Shown in pieces: positions 1 to 11,992 of a stretch of DNA of 64,000 nucleotides (positions are counted from its first letter, which is position 1; every line of letters begins with the position of its first letter). This DNA comes from Perkinsus olseni. Lineage: Eukaryota; Perkinsozoa; Perkinsida; Perkinsidae. Position numbers and translations under genes: made by a program. Location: NCBI GenBank assembly GCA_013115135.1, contig JABANP010000007.1:341500-405499 (forward strand), read 5' to 3'. Below the pieces are notes generated by a model. The model was not told the origin of the DNA and searched no databases. It was given only the letters and a program-made list of their open reading frames with translations.

Positions 1-3000
1 ATGAAGCTAAACAGCTAAGCAAGAGCTTGTGCGTACCGCTGTGTGTAGGTTGACAAAGAGTTGTCCCGCGGATTCTCCGGTTTTGGCCGTTATAAGAAGC
101 GTGCAAATGATGTTGATGTAAGGTGCTACAGTGAACCGTATATAGTCACTGATAGCACCCTACAGAGTAGCCTTTCATCTAGGTGTCGAGCCCATGTGCA
201 GTAGAAGCAGCCACGTGGCAGCAGGGAAGAGTAGACGGCTCGACAATGACGCAGCCAGGCGTCGCACTGTCAATGGTTTCCCCCTGTGGATGACATCTGT
301 GACGAGGAGCGACTCGCAGCGATCAAAGTTACTCCTCGACAGTAGTTGAGGCCGAGGACGCAAAACAGTCTCAACCAACTGCACGGTGAGCATCCTTACA
401 TATCATCTGAGATATCACACGAGCGGTGGTGTCTGAGGAGGAGTCACGTCACCCACGGAGCAGATTTCGAGGCTTTGAAAGAGTAGACTTCGGTCGCTGA
501 ATTGCATGCTGGCACGTTTAGGAGAACGGTCTTCGATGCGATTGGGTAGCACTGATGCTCTCACCATAGGTAAACCAGGATTGAAGTGTGTAGGGGAGAA
601 GGAACGGCGCACAGGGTACACTCTTTTGCACTAGAGCAGCAGCTGCACGCATACCTCTTCGTGTCACTTCAGCTAGCTGTTCTTGGATCTAGCCTAGCTC
701 AAACTGAACGTTCTCCTTCTTTCAATGGAGACCAGGAAGCCACGCACCAGCACCTTACCGTAAAAAGAGACTTCTTTCACGACTTCTTTCGCGCACCACA
801 ACGCATTCTTCGATGAGATGTTCGAGGAACTCTGACTTCCGGACTCAGCCCGAACTGTGTTGTAGCGTATCGCGTTGATGGTGTCATCATGCAGTACGTG
901 TAAAGGAAGTCATGAGCTGCCTCCGGCGTGACTCCTCTCTATTTGAGTAGCCAACTAACCACAGAAATAATAGGTATCTCGCTAATAGATCAAATAGTTG
1001 ATAAGTTCAAAGTAGACTGACGTACAGGTTGGCTGCAAATCGGACACACGCAAGCACCTCTGGCACCGGCACTAGGACGGTGCCGTCAACGACAATTTGT
1101 ATTGATCACTACAACCAACTATAACGAGCCACCGCTAACGCCCGACGGTCATGGCGATCAGGAGAATTCATCTCCTGAAATTCTCGTAGTGGCAAACCCT
1201 GCTAAAGGGACAGACATTTCTGTTACACGGCATAATCACCGTTATTTCCACTTACTCCGCTCAAACACTTCGTTATATACATAGGTATATCCCTTTTATA
1301 TGGAAACTGAGGAAGAAATTTTCTTCCCACCCCACAGCATATAGTTGTTACAACACAAGAATTGTCTTCACCAAAAGCTGTAGCACTGGCTGCTACCGAG
1401 GTGAGACGAGTCACTCCAAGTGGCCCGTTCTGAGTGGTTGTGATGATAAGTGAGAAATGAGAAGACGCGAAACGAAGTTCTACGCAGTCGAGATTGTACA
1501 CTTTGTGTGTATGCTGAAGATGGTACGAAAGAGAGAAGCCGTACGAGCCTGCTGATTGCTGCGAGGCTCACTCATGCTAATAACTAGTCTCGTATTTATC
1601 AGACGGAGAACCCCAAGCCAAGGAGGCTATCTACGATGACGGCGTCGCTTAGGTTTCCACTCGAAAGTGGTGAGCAGCGTCTGAGAAGGTTCCTGAAAAG
1701 TACAAAATGGGAGTGTTTAAGAATGGTCGTCGTTTAGCCTTCTTACGAGAAAGTCGTCACTCATGCTGTAGACGAATATTCGTCCATTAATATCTTCCCG
1801 CACGGCCAGCCCCGATTGAACAGCAATATTGAACCTATCCAAGCACCGTCTTCTGGCGACCGGTAAAAATAGCGAAGCGAAGCACTGGCTGCCAAAAGCA
1901 GCAAAAGCCCTTTTGACGGTGGCATTGATAAACCGAATGTCTCGCCAGAGAGAGAGGAATTTAAGCTGCGCGGCGGATATGAGAAAAGCGACGACGATGA
2001 CATCATCCGTGTTCTGAGCTGAGCAGACCTTAGCACCCGACTTACCCATCATTTCGCAGTAAATCGGCTATGATGAGTGGATTTAGTGTTCCTCCAGAAA
2101 GGATACCTTCTATCAGCTCATCGGCCGTTACATAACCAATTCTCAGTCCCTGACCCTCTACTTCGACATCACCGTCTTGAACAAAGGCTATCATAATGTC
2201 ACCATTCCTGAGCTGCGCCACAGCCGAAGGCTGATAACCACCAGTGGACTGAGGACAGAGTCGGAAAGCATGGAATGACTGGAGAGCGCCGATCTCCTAT
2301 CATCGCACGTCGATTCGGCAAATCCGAGCGAAGACTACTCCACAAGCCTGTGGAAGGGAAGGATTTTGATAATTCAGGCGGAAGCGATGGACGTCGAAAG
2401 GGCGAGATTACCTCAACAAAGAAACGACGGATACCATCCCTAACGTTGAAAACTCCAGCAGCATAAAGCAGACCCCTTGGTTTGGAGAAATTTCTAAAGC
2501 CACCGGAGCATAGCGCAAGCAGGTCGTCACGGAATCCTCGGAGTCTATCTGAAACAAGAGATATGGCAACTCCAAGTTGTGTTTTGGCAATACTCAGGTA
2601 AGATAATGCAGCCAAAGGGAGAGAAGTTGATTCACCGCAGAAGTCGAAGAGAGCAAGAGGTACGTCCTGGATAGTACTGGCTGACTCTGACTCCGCGACG
2701 GAATCTGACCATCATGAACCAGCGTACAAATTAAACGTTCTTGTCCGAGTAGGAAAGATGTGATCCGAACCCTCTTATTCTCTCACCTCAAAACCTCAAT
2801 AAAGATACGCTCTCCCGGGCGTACGCGACAGTTAGATCTCCTCGGCCTCTGCCACAATATCTACCATCGACGGCCACACCTGAAGCGGCGGCGCTGCAGT
2901 AGAATATAAGACTTGACTTGAAAGATATTTATGCAGCTACAGAATGTAGAGAGTAGGAGTTCAATATCAAAGGTTGGTATGGATATAGTCGCTCACTCAG

Positions 3001-3540
3001 TGCATCATCGAGAAATATCGGTTGCCCATCAGCATCAAGCATCGGATCTACCGTTGCTTGGGAGATATTATATCGATCGAAAAGAATCGTCGGTTGGAGA
3101 CCCAAGGTGACGAAACTGACAACAAACAGCTTCCGAGCTTCAAGCTTCCTCACTGCCGAGACTCACGCTGAGCTCTCAATCGCTGATGCCGTTAAGGGGC
3201 GAGACGGCAAGCAGTTCTGAACCGGCTCCGTTCACAAGAATCGAAGTAAACGAGAACGGAGTAGAATCCGGGCTCTCGAGTCTGCGTGTCTGGATGTGCT
3301 TCAGATGACCTAAACACAGGCGTTGAACGTCAACGAAATGATAACCAATCATTCCCTCACCTGCGGGAGAGGTAAAGGTGACTCCAGTGCTTCCGTTGGT
3401 AAGAAATGGTAAGCTCTCCTGTTCGACTTGCATGACACTGCCTTGACCAATAACGCTACCGAGAAGAGCTGCGGCGAGAAGGAGGGAGGCCGAAGACATA
3501 AGTACACAGAACTAGCCTAATCAATACCCCATCATCGCAC
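1..3540. repeat. Tandem segmental duplication, unit 1
   Basis: The sequence from about position 4 resumes, with scattered substitutions and indels, at about 3873 and again, truncated, at about 8616. The first unit contains a minus-strand secreted-protein gene whose start lies near its right edge. The left 1.7 kb is equally conserved between copies but shows no convincing single reading frame, so it may be 3' exons plus untranslated sequence. Copies keep blocks such as the run around 1740-1860 almost base for base. Copy 2 is longer, mainly because of two insertions (4699-5320 and 5653-5806). Confidence 0.8.
1761..3499 (-). CDS. Secreted lineage-specific protein, paralog 1 (multi-exon)
   Basis: The start at 3499 opens with a short hydrophobic stretch (MSSASLLLAAALLGSVIGQG) that looks like a signal peptide. 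It is followed by a segment with the NGSTG and SPAGEGMIGYH motifs. Later exons on the same strand are recognised because they match the second copy: about 3150-2935 (LQPT..RYN..ATVDPML..GQP), 2615-2360 (YLSIA..VSDRLRGFR..RDGIRRFFVEVIS) and about 2230-2080 (QLRNGDIMIAF). The open frames between 2052 and 1717 are conserved in both copies but the coding frame there is unclear. I do not recognise the family. Its exact 3' end and exon borders are unresolved, and the span is approximate. Secretion is inferred from the leader only. Confidence 0.5.
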
Positions 3541-4698
3541 AGCCATCACGGACGATGCGCTATACTGGGCTTTCTATATGAGTCCTACTTACTACTAGTA
3601 AGTTACTAGTGCGCATCAGTTTAACTACGTGGTTGCTCAGAGACATAAAATACCCTCAGAAAGTCAAGCTAAGTAATATACTCTCAGAAAGTCAAGCTAA
3701 GTAATATACCCTCAGAAAGTCAAGCTAAGTGATATACCCTCAGAAAGTCAAGCTAAAGTATACGATATACTTACTTATACTCCACTGTATGCCGTCAGGG
3801 AGGATAGGAAAACGATAGAAAAACACGAAGGCTTTGGAGGACCTTCCCGAATAGACAGCCCGTGCTGGATGGAGCTAAAAAGCTAAGCAAGAGCTTGTGC
3901 GTACCGCTATGTGTTGGCTGAGAAAGAGTTGCCCCGCGGATTCTCTGGTTTCGGCCGTTATAAGAAGCGTGCATATGATGTTGATGTAAGGTGCTACAGT
4001 GAACCGTATATGGTCACTCATAGCACCCTACAGAATAGCCTTTCACCTAGGTGTCGAGACCATGTGCAGTAAAAGCAGCCACGTGGCAGCAGGGAAGAGT
4101 AGACGGCTCGGCGATGACGCAGCCAGGCGTCGCACTATCAATGGTTACCCCCTGTGGATGACACCTGTTACGAGCAGCGACTCGCAGCGATGAACGTCAC
4201 TCCTCGACAGTAGTCGAGGCCGAGGACGCACAACAGTCTCAACCAACTGAGCGGTAAGCATCCTTACATCTGAGGTGTCACGCGCGCGGTGGTGTCTGAG
4301 GAGGAGTCACGTCACCCACGGAGCAGATTTCGAGGCTCTGGATTAATAGACTAGGGTGGCTGAATTGCATGTTGGCACTTTCAGGAGAACGGTGTTCGAT
4401 GCGATTGGAAAGCACTGATGCCCTTAGCAGAGGTAGACCAGGATGGAAGTGTGTAGGGGAGAAGGGACTGCGCACAGGGTACACTCTCTTGCACTAGAGC
4501 AGCAGCTGCACGCATACCTCTCCGTGTCACTTCAGCTAGCTGTCCTTGGATCTAGCCTAGCTCGAACTAAACGTTCTCCTTCTAACTCATCGACCAGGAA
4601 CCAGGGGCCATGCACCCGCGTCTGTGAGGAGAGACCTCTTTCACGACTTCGTTCGCGCACCACAATGCATTCTTCGATGAGATGTTCGTGGAACTCTG
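3500..4698. other. Inter-unit spacer and left part of unit 2
   Basis: No gene supported. The part to about 3870 is the 5' flank of paralog 1 and contains a four-copy 28-bp tandem repeat. From about 3873 the sequence is the left part of the second duplication unit and matches positions 4-830. Open frames here differ in reading frame between copies, which argues against coding. Confidence 0.6.
3651..3762. repeat. 28-bp tandem repeat, four copies
   Basis: Four head-to-tail 28-bp units start at 3651, 3679, 3707 and 3735. The unit core is CTCAGAAAGTCAAGCTAAG, with single-base changes and a slightly altered last unit. The array lies about 150 bp upstream of the secreted-protein start at 3499. At the matching place upstream of paralog 2 (about 8414-8440) only one degenerate copy is visible. 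Confidence 0.9.
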
Positions 4699-5320
4699 GA
4701 GTTTCACCCCCGTTATGTAAAACGCTAGTGTTTAACGCATAACGCATAACACAACGCGTTATGGCCTAAAATACCATATATAACGCGTGAAACGCGAAAG
4801 TGTTATACACACTCGGTGTAAAATGCGTGATCATAACGCCCCTGGTGTTATGTCCAAGACTGCCATTTTTTCCCAGCAAAAACTCGTCATTGCGACGACA
4901 GACACTCTCCCTGACCATCAACTCAACAGCATGGGTGTTCAAATACTTTATCTACACATACGATGATTATTACAGACCTATACCGGTTTGCTGGACATGA
5001 AGGAAGTCAAGGTTTACATGAATACGACAGGCACAGACCGCCCTTGGCGGCCGACCGCCTAGTCTACGAATATGAGACCGACAGGGATAACGTTATAACG
5101 CGTTAAAATAGCCACATTTTTACACGTGTAGTGAAAAACGCGTTTTCTAACGCCATCACGCGTACTACGTGTTAAAACGCGTTTTGACTTGAGTGTTAAA
5201 CGCGTTATTGCGTTTTACACCGGCGTTATCACGCGAAGTGATACGACTACACAACACATCGCGTTTTTCGCGTAAAACACTTCGCGTAAAACTGTTTTAC
5301 GTGTTAAACAGGTGAAACTC
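4699..5320. mobile_element. Non-autonomous inverted-repeat element (MITE-like), 622 bp
   Basis: The element begins GAGTTTCACC and ends GGTGAAACTC, a perfect 10-bp terminal inverted repeat. Weaker inward similarity shares GTAAAAC on both sides. It is flanked by CTCTG at 4694-4698 and at 5321-5325, a 5-bp target-site duplication. Unit 1 has the uninterrupted site with a single CTCTG (830-834), so the empty site is visible in the same window. The interior has no long reading frame and is packed with ACGCG/CGCGT-type motifs. Without a transposase the superfamily cannot be named. Confidence 0.85.
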
Positions 5321-5652
5321 CTCTGACTTCCGGACTCAGCCCGAACTGTGTTGAAGCGTACCGCGTTGATGGTGTCATCATGCAGTACGTGTAAAGGAAG
5401 TTATGAGGTGCCTCCGTGGTGACTCCTCTCTATTTGAGTAGCCAACTAACCACGAAAATGATTGATATCTTGCTAGTATATAAAATTTTTCGCAAGGTCA
5501 AAGTTAACTGCCTTTCAGGTTGGCCGCAAATCGGACACACGCAAGCGCCTCTGGCAACGGCACTAGGACAGTGCCATCGAAGACAATTTGTATTGATCAC
5601 TAAAACCAACTGTAACGAGCCACCGCTAACGCCCGACGGTCATGGCGATCAG

Positions 5653-5806
5653 TAAAGGCCCAGTGGTTGAAGTAACCCAACAGTGAGAAGATCCAACTTC
5701 GTAATAGTTATAGCATATGGTGCTTAGCTTGACTATAATGCGAACATCACAATGGAGACAACTCAAACAACTCATATTGTGTGCCGAAGCACTTATCCTA
5801 CACCAG
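5653..5806. other. 154-bp insertion or deletion between duplicate units
   Basis: Copy 2 reads GATCAG, then 154 bp ending in CACCAG, then GAGAA. Copy 1 reads GATCAG directly followed by GAGAA at about 1150-1165. CAG is present at both borders, so the event looks like an insertion with a 3-bp duplication or a deletion between short repeats. No terminal inverted repeat was seen. On the plus strand the segment plus one base reads GT...CAG, intron-like, but no gene is established on that strand here. Confidence 0.6.
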
Positions 5807-6366
5807 GAGAACTCATCTCCTGAAATTGTCGTGGTGGCCCGTTTAGAGGGCAAACCCTGCTAAAGGTACAGACATTTCTGTTACACGGCACAATCACCGT
5901 TATTCCACTTACTCCGCTCAAACAGTTGATTATATACGTAGGTATATCCCTTTTATATAGAAACCGAGGAAGAAATATTCTTCCCACCCCACAGCATATA
6001 GTTGTTACAACACAAGAATTGTCTTCAGCAAAAGCTGGAGCACTGGCTGCTACCGAGGTGAGACGAGTCACTTCAAGTGGCCCGTTCTGAGTGGTTGTGA
6101 TGATAAGTGAGAAATCGTTGAGAAAACGCGTCTTGAGAAGACGCGAAACGAAGTTCTACGCAGTCGGAATTGCACACTTTATGTGTATGCTGAAGATGGT
6201 ACGAAAGGGCCGTACGAGCCTGCTGATTGCTATAACTAGTCTCGTATTTATCAGACGGAGCCCCAAGCCAAGGAGGCTATCTACGATGACGGCGTCGCTT
6301 AGGTTTCCACTCGAAAGTCGTGAGCAGCGTCTGAAAAGGTTCCCGAAAAGTACAAAATGGGAGTGT

Positions 6367-8373
6367 TTACGAATGGTCGTCGTTGAGCCTTCTTACGAAA
6401 AAGTCGTCACTCATGCTGTAGACGAATATTCGTCCATTAATATCTTCCCGCACGGCCAGCCCCGATTGAACAGCAATATTGAACCTATCCAAGCACCGTC
6501 TTCTGGCGACCGGTAAAAATAGCGAACCGAAGCAGTGGCCGGCGAAAGCGGCAAAAGCCCCTTTGACGGTGTCATTGATAAACCGAATGTCTCGCCAGAG
6601 AGAGAGGAATTTAAGCTGCGCGGGGGATAGGAGAAAAGCGACGACGATGACATCATCCGTGTTCTGAGCTGAGCAGACCTTACCATCCGACTTGCCCATC
6701 ATTTCGCTGGAAATCGGCTATGATGAGTGGATTTAGTGTTCCTCCAGAAGCGATATCTTCTCTCAGCCCATCGGCCGTTACATAACCAATTCTCAACGAC
6801 CGAGCCTCGTCTTCGACATCGCCGCCTCGAACGAAGGCTATCATAATGTCACCATTCCTGAGCTGCGCCACAGCCGAAGGCTGATGACCATCGGTGGACT
6901 GAGGACCGAGTCGGGAAGCATGGGATGACTGGAGAGCGCCGGTCTCATATCATAGCACGTCGATTCGGATTTTCCGAGTGATGGAGAGACTCCATTGGAG
7001 ACTCGCACCGTTCCAAGTTTGTGGAGTAAAGGATTTCGATAATTCAGGCGATGGGGATGGACGTCGAAAAGATGAGATCACCTCAACAAAGAAACGGCGG
7101 ATACCATCCCTATCATTATACACTCCACCAGAATAGATATCTGCCGTTGGGTTGACCCTTGGGATGGGAGAATCGATGAGAGGCTCACTGCAGATGGCGA
7201 GCAGGTCCCCGCGGAACCCTCGGAGTCGATCTGAAACGAAATATACGGCAACTTCAAGTTGAATTCTCGGAATACTCAGGTAAGATATCGCAGCTGCAGG
7301 AAGAGAGTCTGGTTCTTTGCAGGCGTTGATTAAGTCAGATACGTCCAGGCCAGTGCTGACCGACCTGACTCCGCGACGGAACCTGAACATCATCAATCAA
7401 GCATCTTGCCAGAGACGAAAGATATGATCCAGGTCCTCTTCTCTCACCTCAAAGCCCTAGAAAGCTCGGAGCCTGCTGAATGGAGGCCGATAGTCAGATC
7501 TCCTCGGCCTCTGTCACGATATCTACCATCGACGGCCACACCTGAGGCGGCGCGCTGCAGTACGATTAAATACTCCAGATAAGACAAGGTTCTAAGAGTG
7601 AATCACGCCGAGTGGTTGCGGAGCGAAGAGTTCCACGGCAGGAGTACTGCCGTAATGACCAATATACTCCCTCTATCTGAGTGAATCCCTCCGGTATCGT
7701 CTTAAACACAGGGGGGTTGATGCCATCGACTCGCTGAGACGCTTGGCGCAGTCTTTAGAGGCGAGTCACCTTCAGGAACGAGCGCGAATGTGAAATCAAA
7801 CTGTTAAAGAGACGCTTCTTTCATGATATAGAGTGTACGTAATATCGAGAGCTATCACGGATATATTCGCTCGCTTGGCGCTTCCAATATAACCAAAGGC
7901 TGCCCATTGGGGCCAAGCATCGGATTTATAGTTGCCTGCAAGATATTATATCGACCACCACCAGTGGGTTGGAGGGCCAAGGTGACGAAATCCCTGACAA
8001 CGGACAGCTCAGGCCTTCGCTACGAGCCAGGATAACAGTCGAGACCCACGCTGAGCTCTCCTCCTCATTGACGGAGATGGCGAGCAGTTCCGAACCGCCT
8101 CTGGTCACAATAATCGAAGTGAAGTCCAACAGATCAGAAGTCTCGTTCTCGAGCCTGAGCGTCTGGATGTGCTTCAATTCACCTGAAAACAGGGTAGAGG
8201 ATGTCGAGGGAATGATAACCAATCTTTCCCTCACCTATAGGAGAGGTAAAGGTAAGTCCTGTGCTTCCGTTTCTGAGGAATGGTAAGCTCTCCTGCTCGA
8301 GTTGCACGACTCTGCCTTGACCGGCAACACTGGCTCGGAGAGCTGCAGCGCAGAGGAGGGTGGTGAGAAACAT
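6367..8373 (-). CDS. Secreted lineage-specific protein, paralog 2 (multi-exon)
   Basis: This is the second copy of the gene at 1761-3499. The start at 8373 gives a hydrophobic leader (MFLTTLLCAAALRASVAGQG), then the same NGSTG and SPIGEGKIGYH motifs. A following exon at about 8200-8090 contains ELKHIQTLRLE and FTSIIV. An exon at about 7985-7850 carries LQPT..RYNILQATINPML..GQP. The exon at about 7360-7020 carries YLSIPRIQLEVAVYFVSDR, GGVYNDRDGIRRFFVEVIS and SPELSKSF. The exon at about 6890-6700 carries QLRNGDIMIAFVRGGD and GGTLNPLIIADF. The product is probably secreted and of unknown function. Exon borders are inferred from frame and the 3' end is uncertain. Confidence 0.5.
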
Positions 8374-8611
8374 GGGTTTACGAAACTATCATGATCAATC
8401 ATCGATCATCAAAACCTTACCATCAGAAAGCTATCATGAAGGAGGCGCCAAGGTTGGCGTACTGGTTGGTCCACTTCGTCATCGTCAGCTCGTCTACACG
8501 GTTGCTCAATGACAGAGTATACCACCAGGGAGTTAAGAACAACAATAGTATACTGCGAAGGCTTCGAAGAGCCGTACCGAATAAGTGGCTCGTGCAGGAA
8601 CGAGAACTAAC

Positions 8612-9030
8612 CGAGCTAAACAGCTAGGCAGAATTTAGTCGTTCCGCTACGTGTCCGCGGGCAGGGAGCTGTCCCGTAGTTTCTCCGGACTCGGCCGTTA
8701 TGAAAAGAGAGTGTGTGCATGTGATGTTGGTGAGGGAAGCCAAAGTGATCCGTCCGTAATCACTCACGGCATCCTACAGATTATAGCGAGGTATCGAGAT
8801 CATGTGTGGTAGAAATATGCAAGTGACTTCAGCGAAAAGAAGACAGCTCGTCGGTGACGCCGCTAGACCCCCCTCCACTTCGCTGATTCTCTACGTTTGA
8901 AGGGCATGTACGATGAGTTTCGAGTTGCAGCTGTCGATGCTGTTCCTTGACACTTAGTTCAGCCCGAGGAAACACAGTGCTCTTGATCGACTGCGCGGTA
9001 GGCATCCTTTCACCCTCATCAGAGGTGTCC
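8612..9030. repeat. Truncated third copy of the duplication unit
   Basis: From about 8616 (AGCTAAACAGCTAGGCAGA) to about 9030 the sequence aligns to positions 4-420 and 3873-4285, with much lower identity than units 1 and 2 share. It then runs into unrelated sequence. The right end of the tandem array is therefore an older, broken copy lacking the coding part. Confidence 0.65.
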
Positions 9031-9689
9031 CATGAGGAACGACCTGGGATGCCGCTTCCCAGGTGGTCGGAAAGAGTATGCCAGAAGCGGCATAGTTGGC
9101 CAACGCCTTTCTCCGAACCAACTTCCCAACTCCTAGGTAGCAAATCATTTGTATTTATACACCGGTGTTCCGTTAACGTTGACTCCCAAGTCCAGAGGGG
9201 CCGCTAAGGGAACCGTCGATGTCCGTTCTTGGCGCCGCCCCGGTGATACCGCTGAGTCACCAGTATCACCGAGGCGCGCTAACATTACGGTGGAGCGCTG
9301 CGCATAAGTCGGCTACTTTTGGGATACTGACGGCGGGTGAATGTGTAATCGCGCGCAACGATACTTTAAATCCGGCCAAGCATCGCCGTGCTCGGTTGCT
9401 CGACAGTAGTGGGCGTTGGGACAGCTAAGGTCGAGGGACAACGGCGTCTGTGCATTGACAAGGTGTCCCCCTCCCGATACCAACGCCCACTGTCCATGGC
9501 GATGCAAGTTCGGTTGATCTTTTCCTGAAAATTAGAAAAATCCTTCAGCGAAATTTCGGTAAATTTTTTCCTGCAAAGAAAGACTGTGAACAAATCTTCG
9601 CATCGAACCGACGTGTTTCTTGTCTCGAATTTACGTGTACTGCATATTGCTCAAGACCAAAGTTCAACAATGAACGACGAACAGGAACA
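9031..9689. other. Spacer without a supported gene
   Basis: Open frames here are short, overlap on both strands and have no recognisable motifs. The stretch follows the truncated repeat unit and precedes the stop of the next minus-strand gene. An approximate inverted pair around CGGTGATACCGCTGAGTCACC (about 9240-9262) was the only local structure noticed. Confidence 0.5.
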
Positions 9690-11698
9690 TTAAGACAAGC
9701 TCATGATATGTTTAAACCATTGAGGGTCTTCTTGTAGCCACGGCATAGCCCTCTCTATGAAGACATCTGTCCACGGTATTCCATTCACCTCCGGCGGCTC
9801 GTTCTCCTTGGGTCGAAGAAAGTTGAGCTGATATATCAATGACGCATTCGAAGCAGAGATGGATGCCACACGCCAAAAGACTGAGGAGTTGCTCCTCGGT
9901 AGAACCGAGGTGATGCTCACCTCGTCTCTTGCGATAGCTCTAGTGAGGACTCTAGCCTCGGTTACCCAGTGCCAGTCGCTGCCTAGGTCTGTCGTCGTCC
10001 ATCCCCAAGTATGAGGATTGGGAGGAGAGTAGACCTGAGATGGGCTGTAATGATGGTCCGAGGTGGATCAACAGCGGCTACCTGACCCTGATTGGCCAAG
10101 GCAGCCCAGAGGTTGAAGGATGATGGTCCTCGGACGAGTATCGGGGCGTAAACCTGTCGTGTACGATATCCCAGGGAATATGACGATTGAAAAAATGGGG
10201 TTGGATCACCAGCCGGGCGAAGTCCATCGATATCGATTCTGGATTATCCTCGCCAAGCAGCACTCGGAAGGATACATCGGGGTGATATTTACGGATGTAT
10301 CCTTGGACACTGTGCCGAATCTGAGACGAATACAGCCAGAACAATGCCCAGTCCGCGATGAGGAAGTTTGACCACCTCGTCAAAGCCTACCTTGTCACAC
10401 AGCCATGAGCCTCCTGCCTTTCCTTCGATGAAGGTTACTCTCGTCGTCGTGGACTTAACCGCGTCACGGAAAACAGAGAAGGACATCGGTCCGTACATAT
10501 CTAAGCGTGATGTGTGACCATTACAAGGTCTGGAAGAATTGAAGGATGCGGTGTGGGGAGCTCCGTCGTCTTACTATGGAGTAGCAGGGTCTCCCAGGCA
10601 CACCGTTGATGGACGAATACTTCATCCGGGAGGGTGTCGGCCAATGCTCGCTGAGCTAGGCCAGCCCGATAGAGGGTATCATTAACCTGATGGTTGGGAT
10701 GGTATGGCCGATGGATCCCGTCAGTAGCCGTACGAAGTCTCGTATGAGGCCCCGGGCTTCCGTCCATGCACCGACACACTCGTGAGCGAACTGTGGGCGA
10801 GCACAGTGACATGCAGCCTTCGCTTTCCTAAGTAAAGCCGCTCGGATCGGGTAAGCTGATGAGGTACCCTACTCGGCATCACCACGCCACCCGTCAGGAG
10901 GGTCCCACTGAGTCGGAAGATAGCCCATAAAGGTCGACCCTCCCATAGTGGCATATCCACGGAATGGTTGGCCAGTAACAGCAGCCACGCCGAGTGCCTT
11001 AGGTGGAACGACGTACAGCTTGTATAAGTACACTGACAAGCGTACATGCCAGTATGTGCTCATCCCATTGCCAATGCGGGAAGAGCCTGCAATCCACCCC
11101 ATAGACGACATAGCACAGTCATCAGTGGTCACCGGTACCTGAGTAAACCGCATGAATGCAGCAAGAGACGGATGGGGTTTGCCACCGGTATGATAGGAGC
11201 CGATGAGTTCCCATCAGCGATGACCGTCACTGAACCTGATGGTATCGACGCTAGCCCTCACTATCTCTCATTGAGGGTGTGCGGCAGCACTGCGTGTGGT
11301 ATTACAGGATTGGCATGTCCCATAAGGTGGTGGACAGTCAGTGACCGCCTTACTACATCTGCCTCGATTACAGCAGACATAAAGGCTCTCGGCGGAAGTG
11401 TATTGTGATGGGCAGCTCTTCGGGCACGTCTTGGTAGAGGTGACCAGTTGGACTGAAGGGACGCCATCAAGTAGCGCCACGGCTGGAGGCCTGCATGCGG
11501 GGATTACCGTCATCCGCCTCCTTCTTCCCGCCCAACTCGAGATGGGGAGTCATCCCTTCCGAGGGATTGATGGTGTATTGATTGCCAATATGTCGATAAC
11601 AACAGTACCATCCCAAGAAGGCTCATCACCGACAACAGTCGGATGAAGAGTGGGAGGACGCGACGTTTCTTCATCGCCCAAATTCCTACTGCGACCAT
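9690..11698 (-). CDS. Type II membrane protein, possible glycosyltransferase
   Basis: A start at 11698 gives a short basic N-terminus (MKKRR) followed by one hydrophobic helix (LLSVMSLLGMVLLL), the layout of a Golgi type II membrane enzyme. Downstream exons on the same strand include about 11153-10900 (SSMGWIAGSSRIGNG, PPKALGVAAVTGQPFRGYA), about 10500-10390 (FRDAVKSTTTRVTFIEGKAGGSWL), about 10375-10140 (SNFLIADWALFWLYSS, SVQGYIRKYHPDVSFRVLLG) and a last exon 9920-9690. The final exon pattern of SNSSVFW..A..SASNASLIYQ loosely recalls the end of fucosyltransferase-like enzymes. No catalytic motif is certain and the glycosyltransferase idea is weak. Exon borders are unresolved, and the start could be the upstream methionine at 11788. 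Confidence 0.45.
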
Positions 11699-11992
11699 CA
11701 GACGGCTGGGATATATGTGTTCGCTCTGCACCACCACATGATGCTTGACTACATTTCCACTGTGTTCTACTACGAAAGCCGCCTCCAACCTAGTATGCCC
11801 TACCGAGAGCTAATGGCAGAGAGGCCTTTCCTCCCATCGGGCAGCAGTAGCACCCTCTCGGCCAAGGGTGCTGACGGAAAGAAGACGTTCCTCGATACGG
11901 TATCGACGATACCCTCACTGTTGACAACGCAAGAGATATAACCTCACAGAAAGTTCAATTGGTACAACTTATAGTATAACCACACCAGCAGC

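Larger units (their letters stand above)
3866..8392. repeat. Tandem segmental duplication, unit 2
   Basis: Second copy of the unit that starts at position 1, in the same orientation. It is longer than unit 1 mainly because of the inverted-repeat element at 4699-5320 and an insertion at 5653-5806. The secreted-protein gene in this copy begins at 8373. Confidence 0.8.

Noticed and set aside
415..621. Minus-strand frame conserved in both duplication units (415-621 and 4278-4484)
   Set aside because: Conservation is explained by the recent duplication. The flanking frames shift between copies and the third copy does not keep it.
1829..2017. Plus-strand frame conserved in both units (also 6479-6667)
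   Set aside because: It overlaps better-supported minus-strand exons and is probably their shadow.
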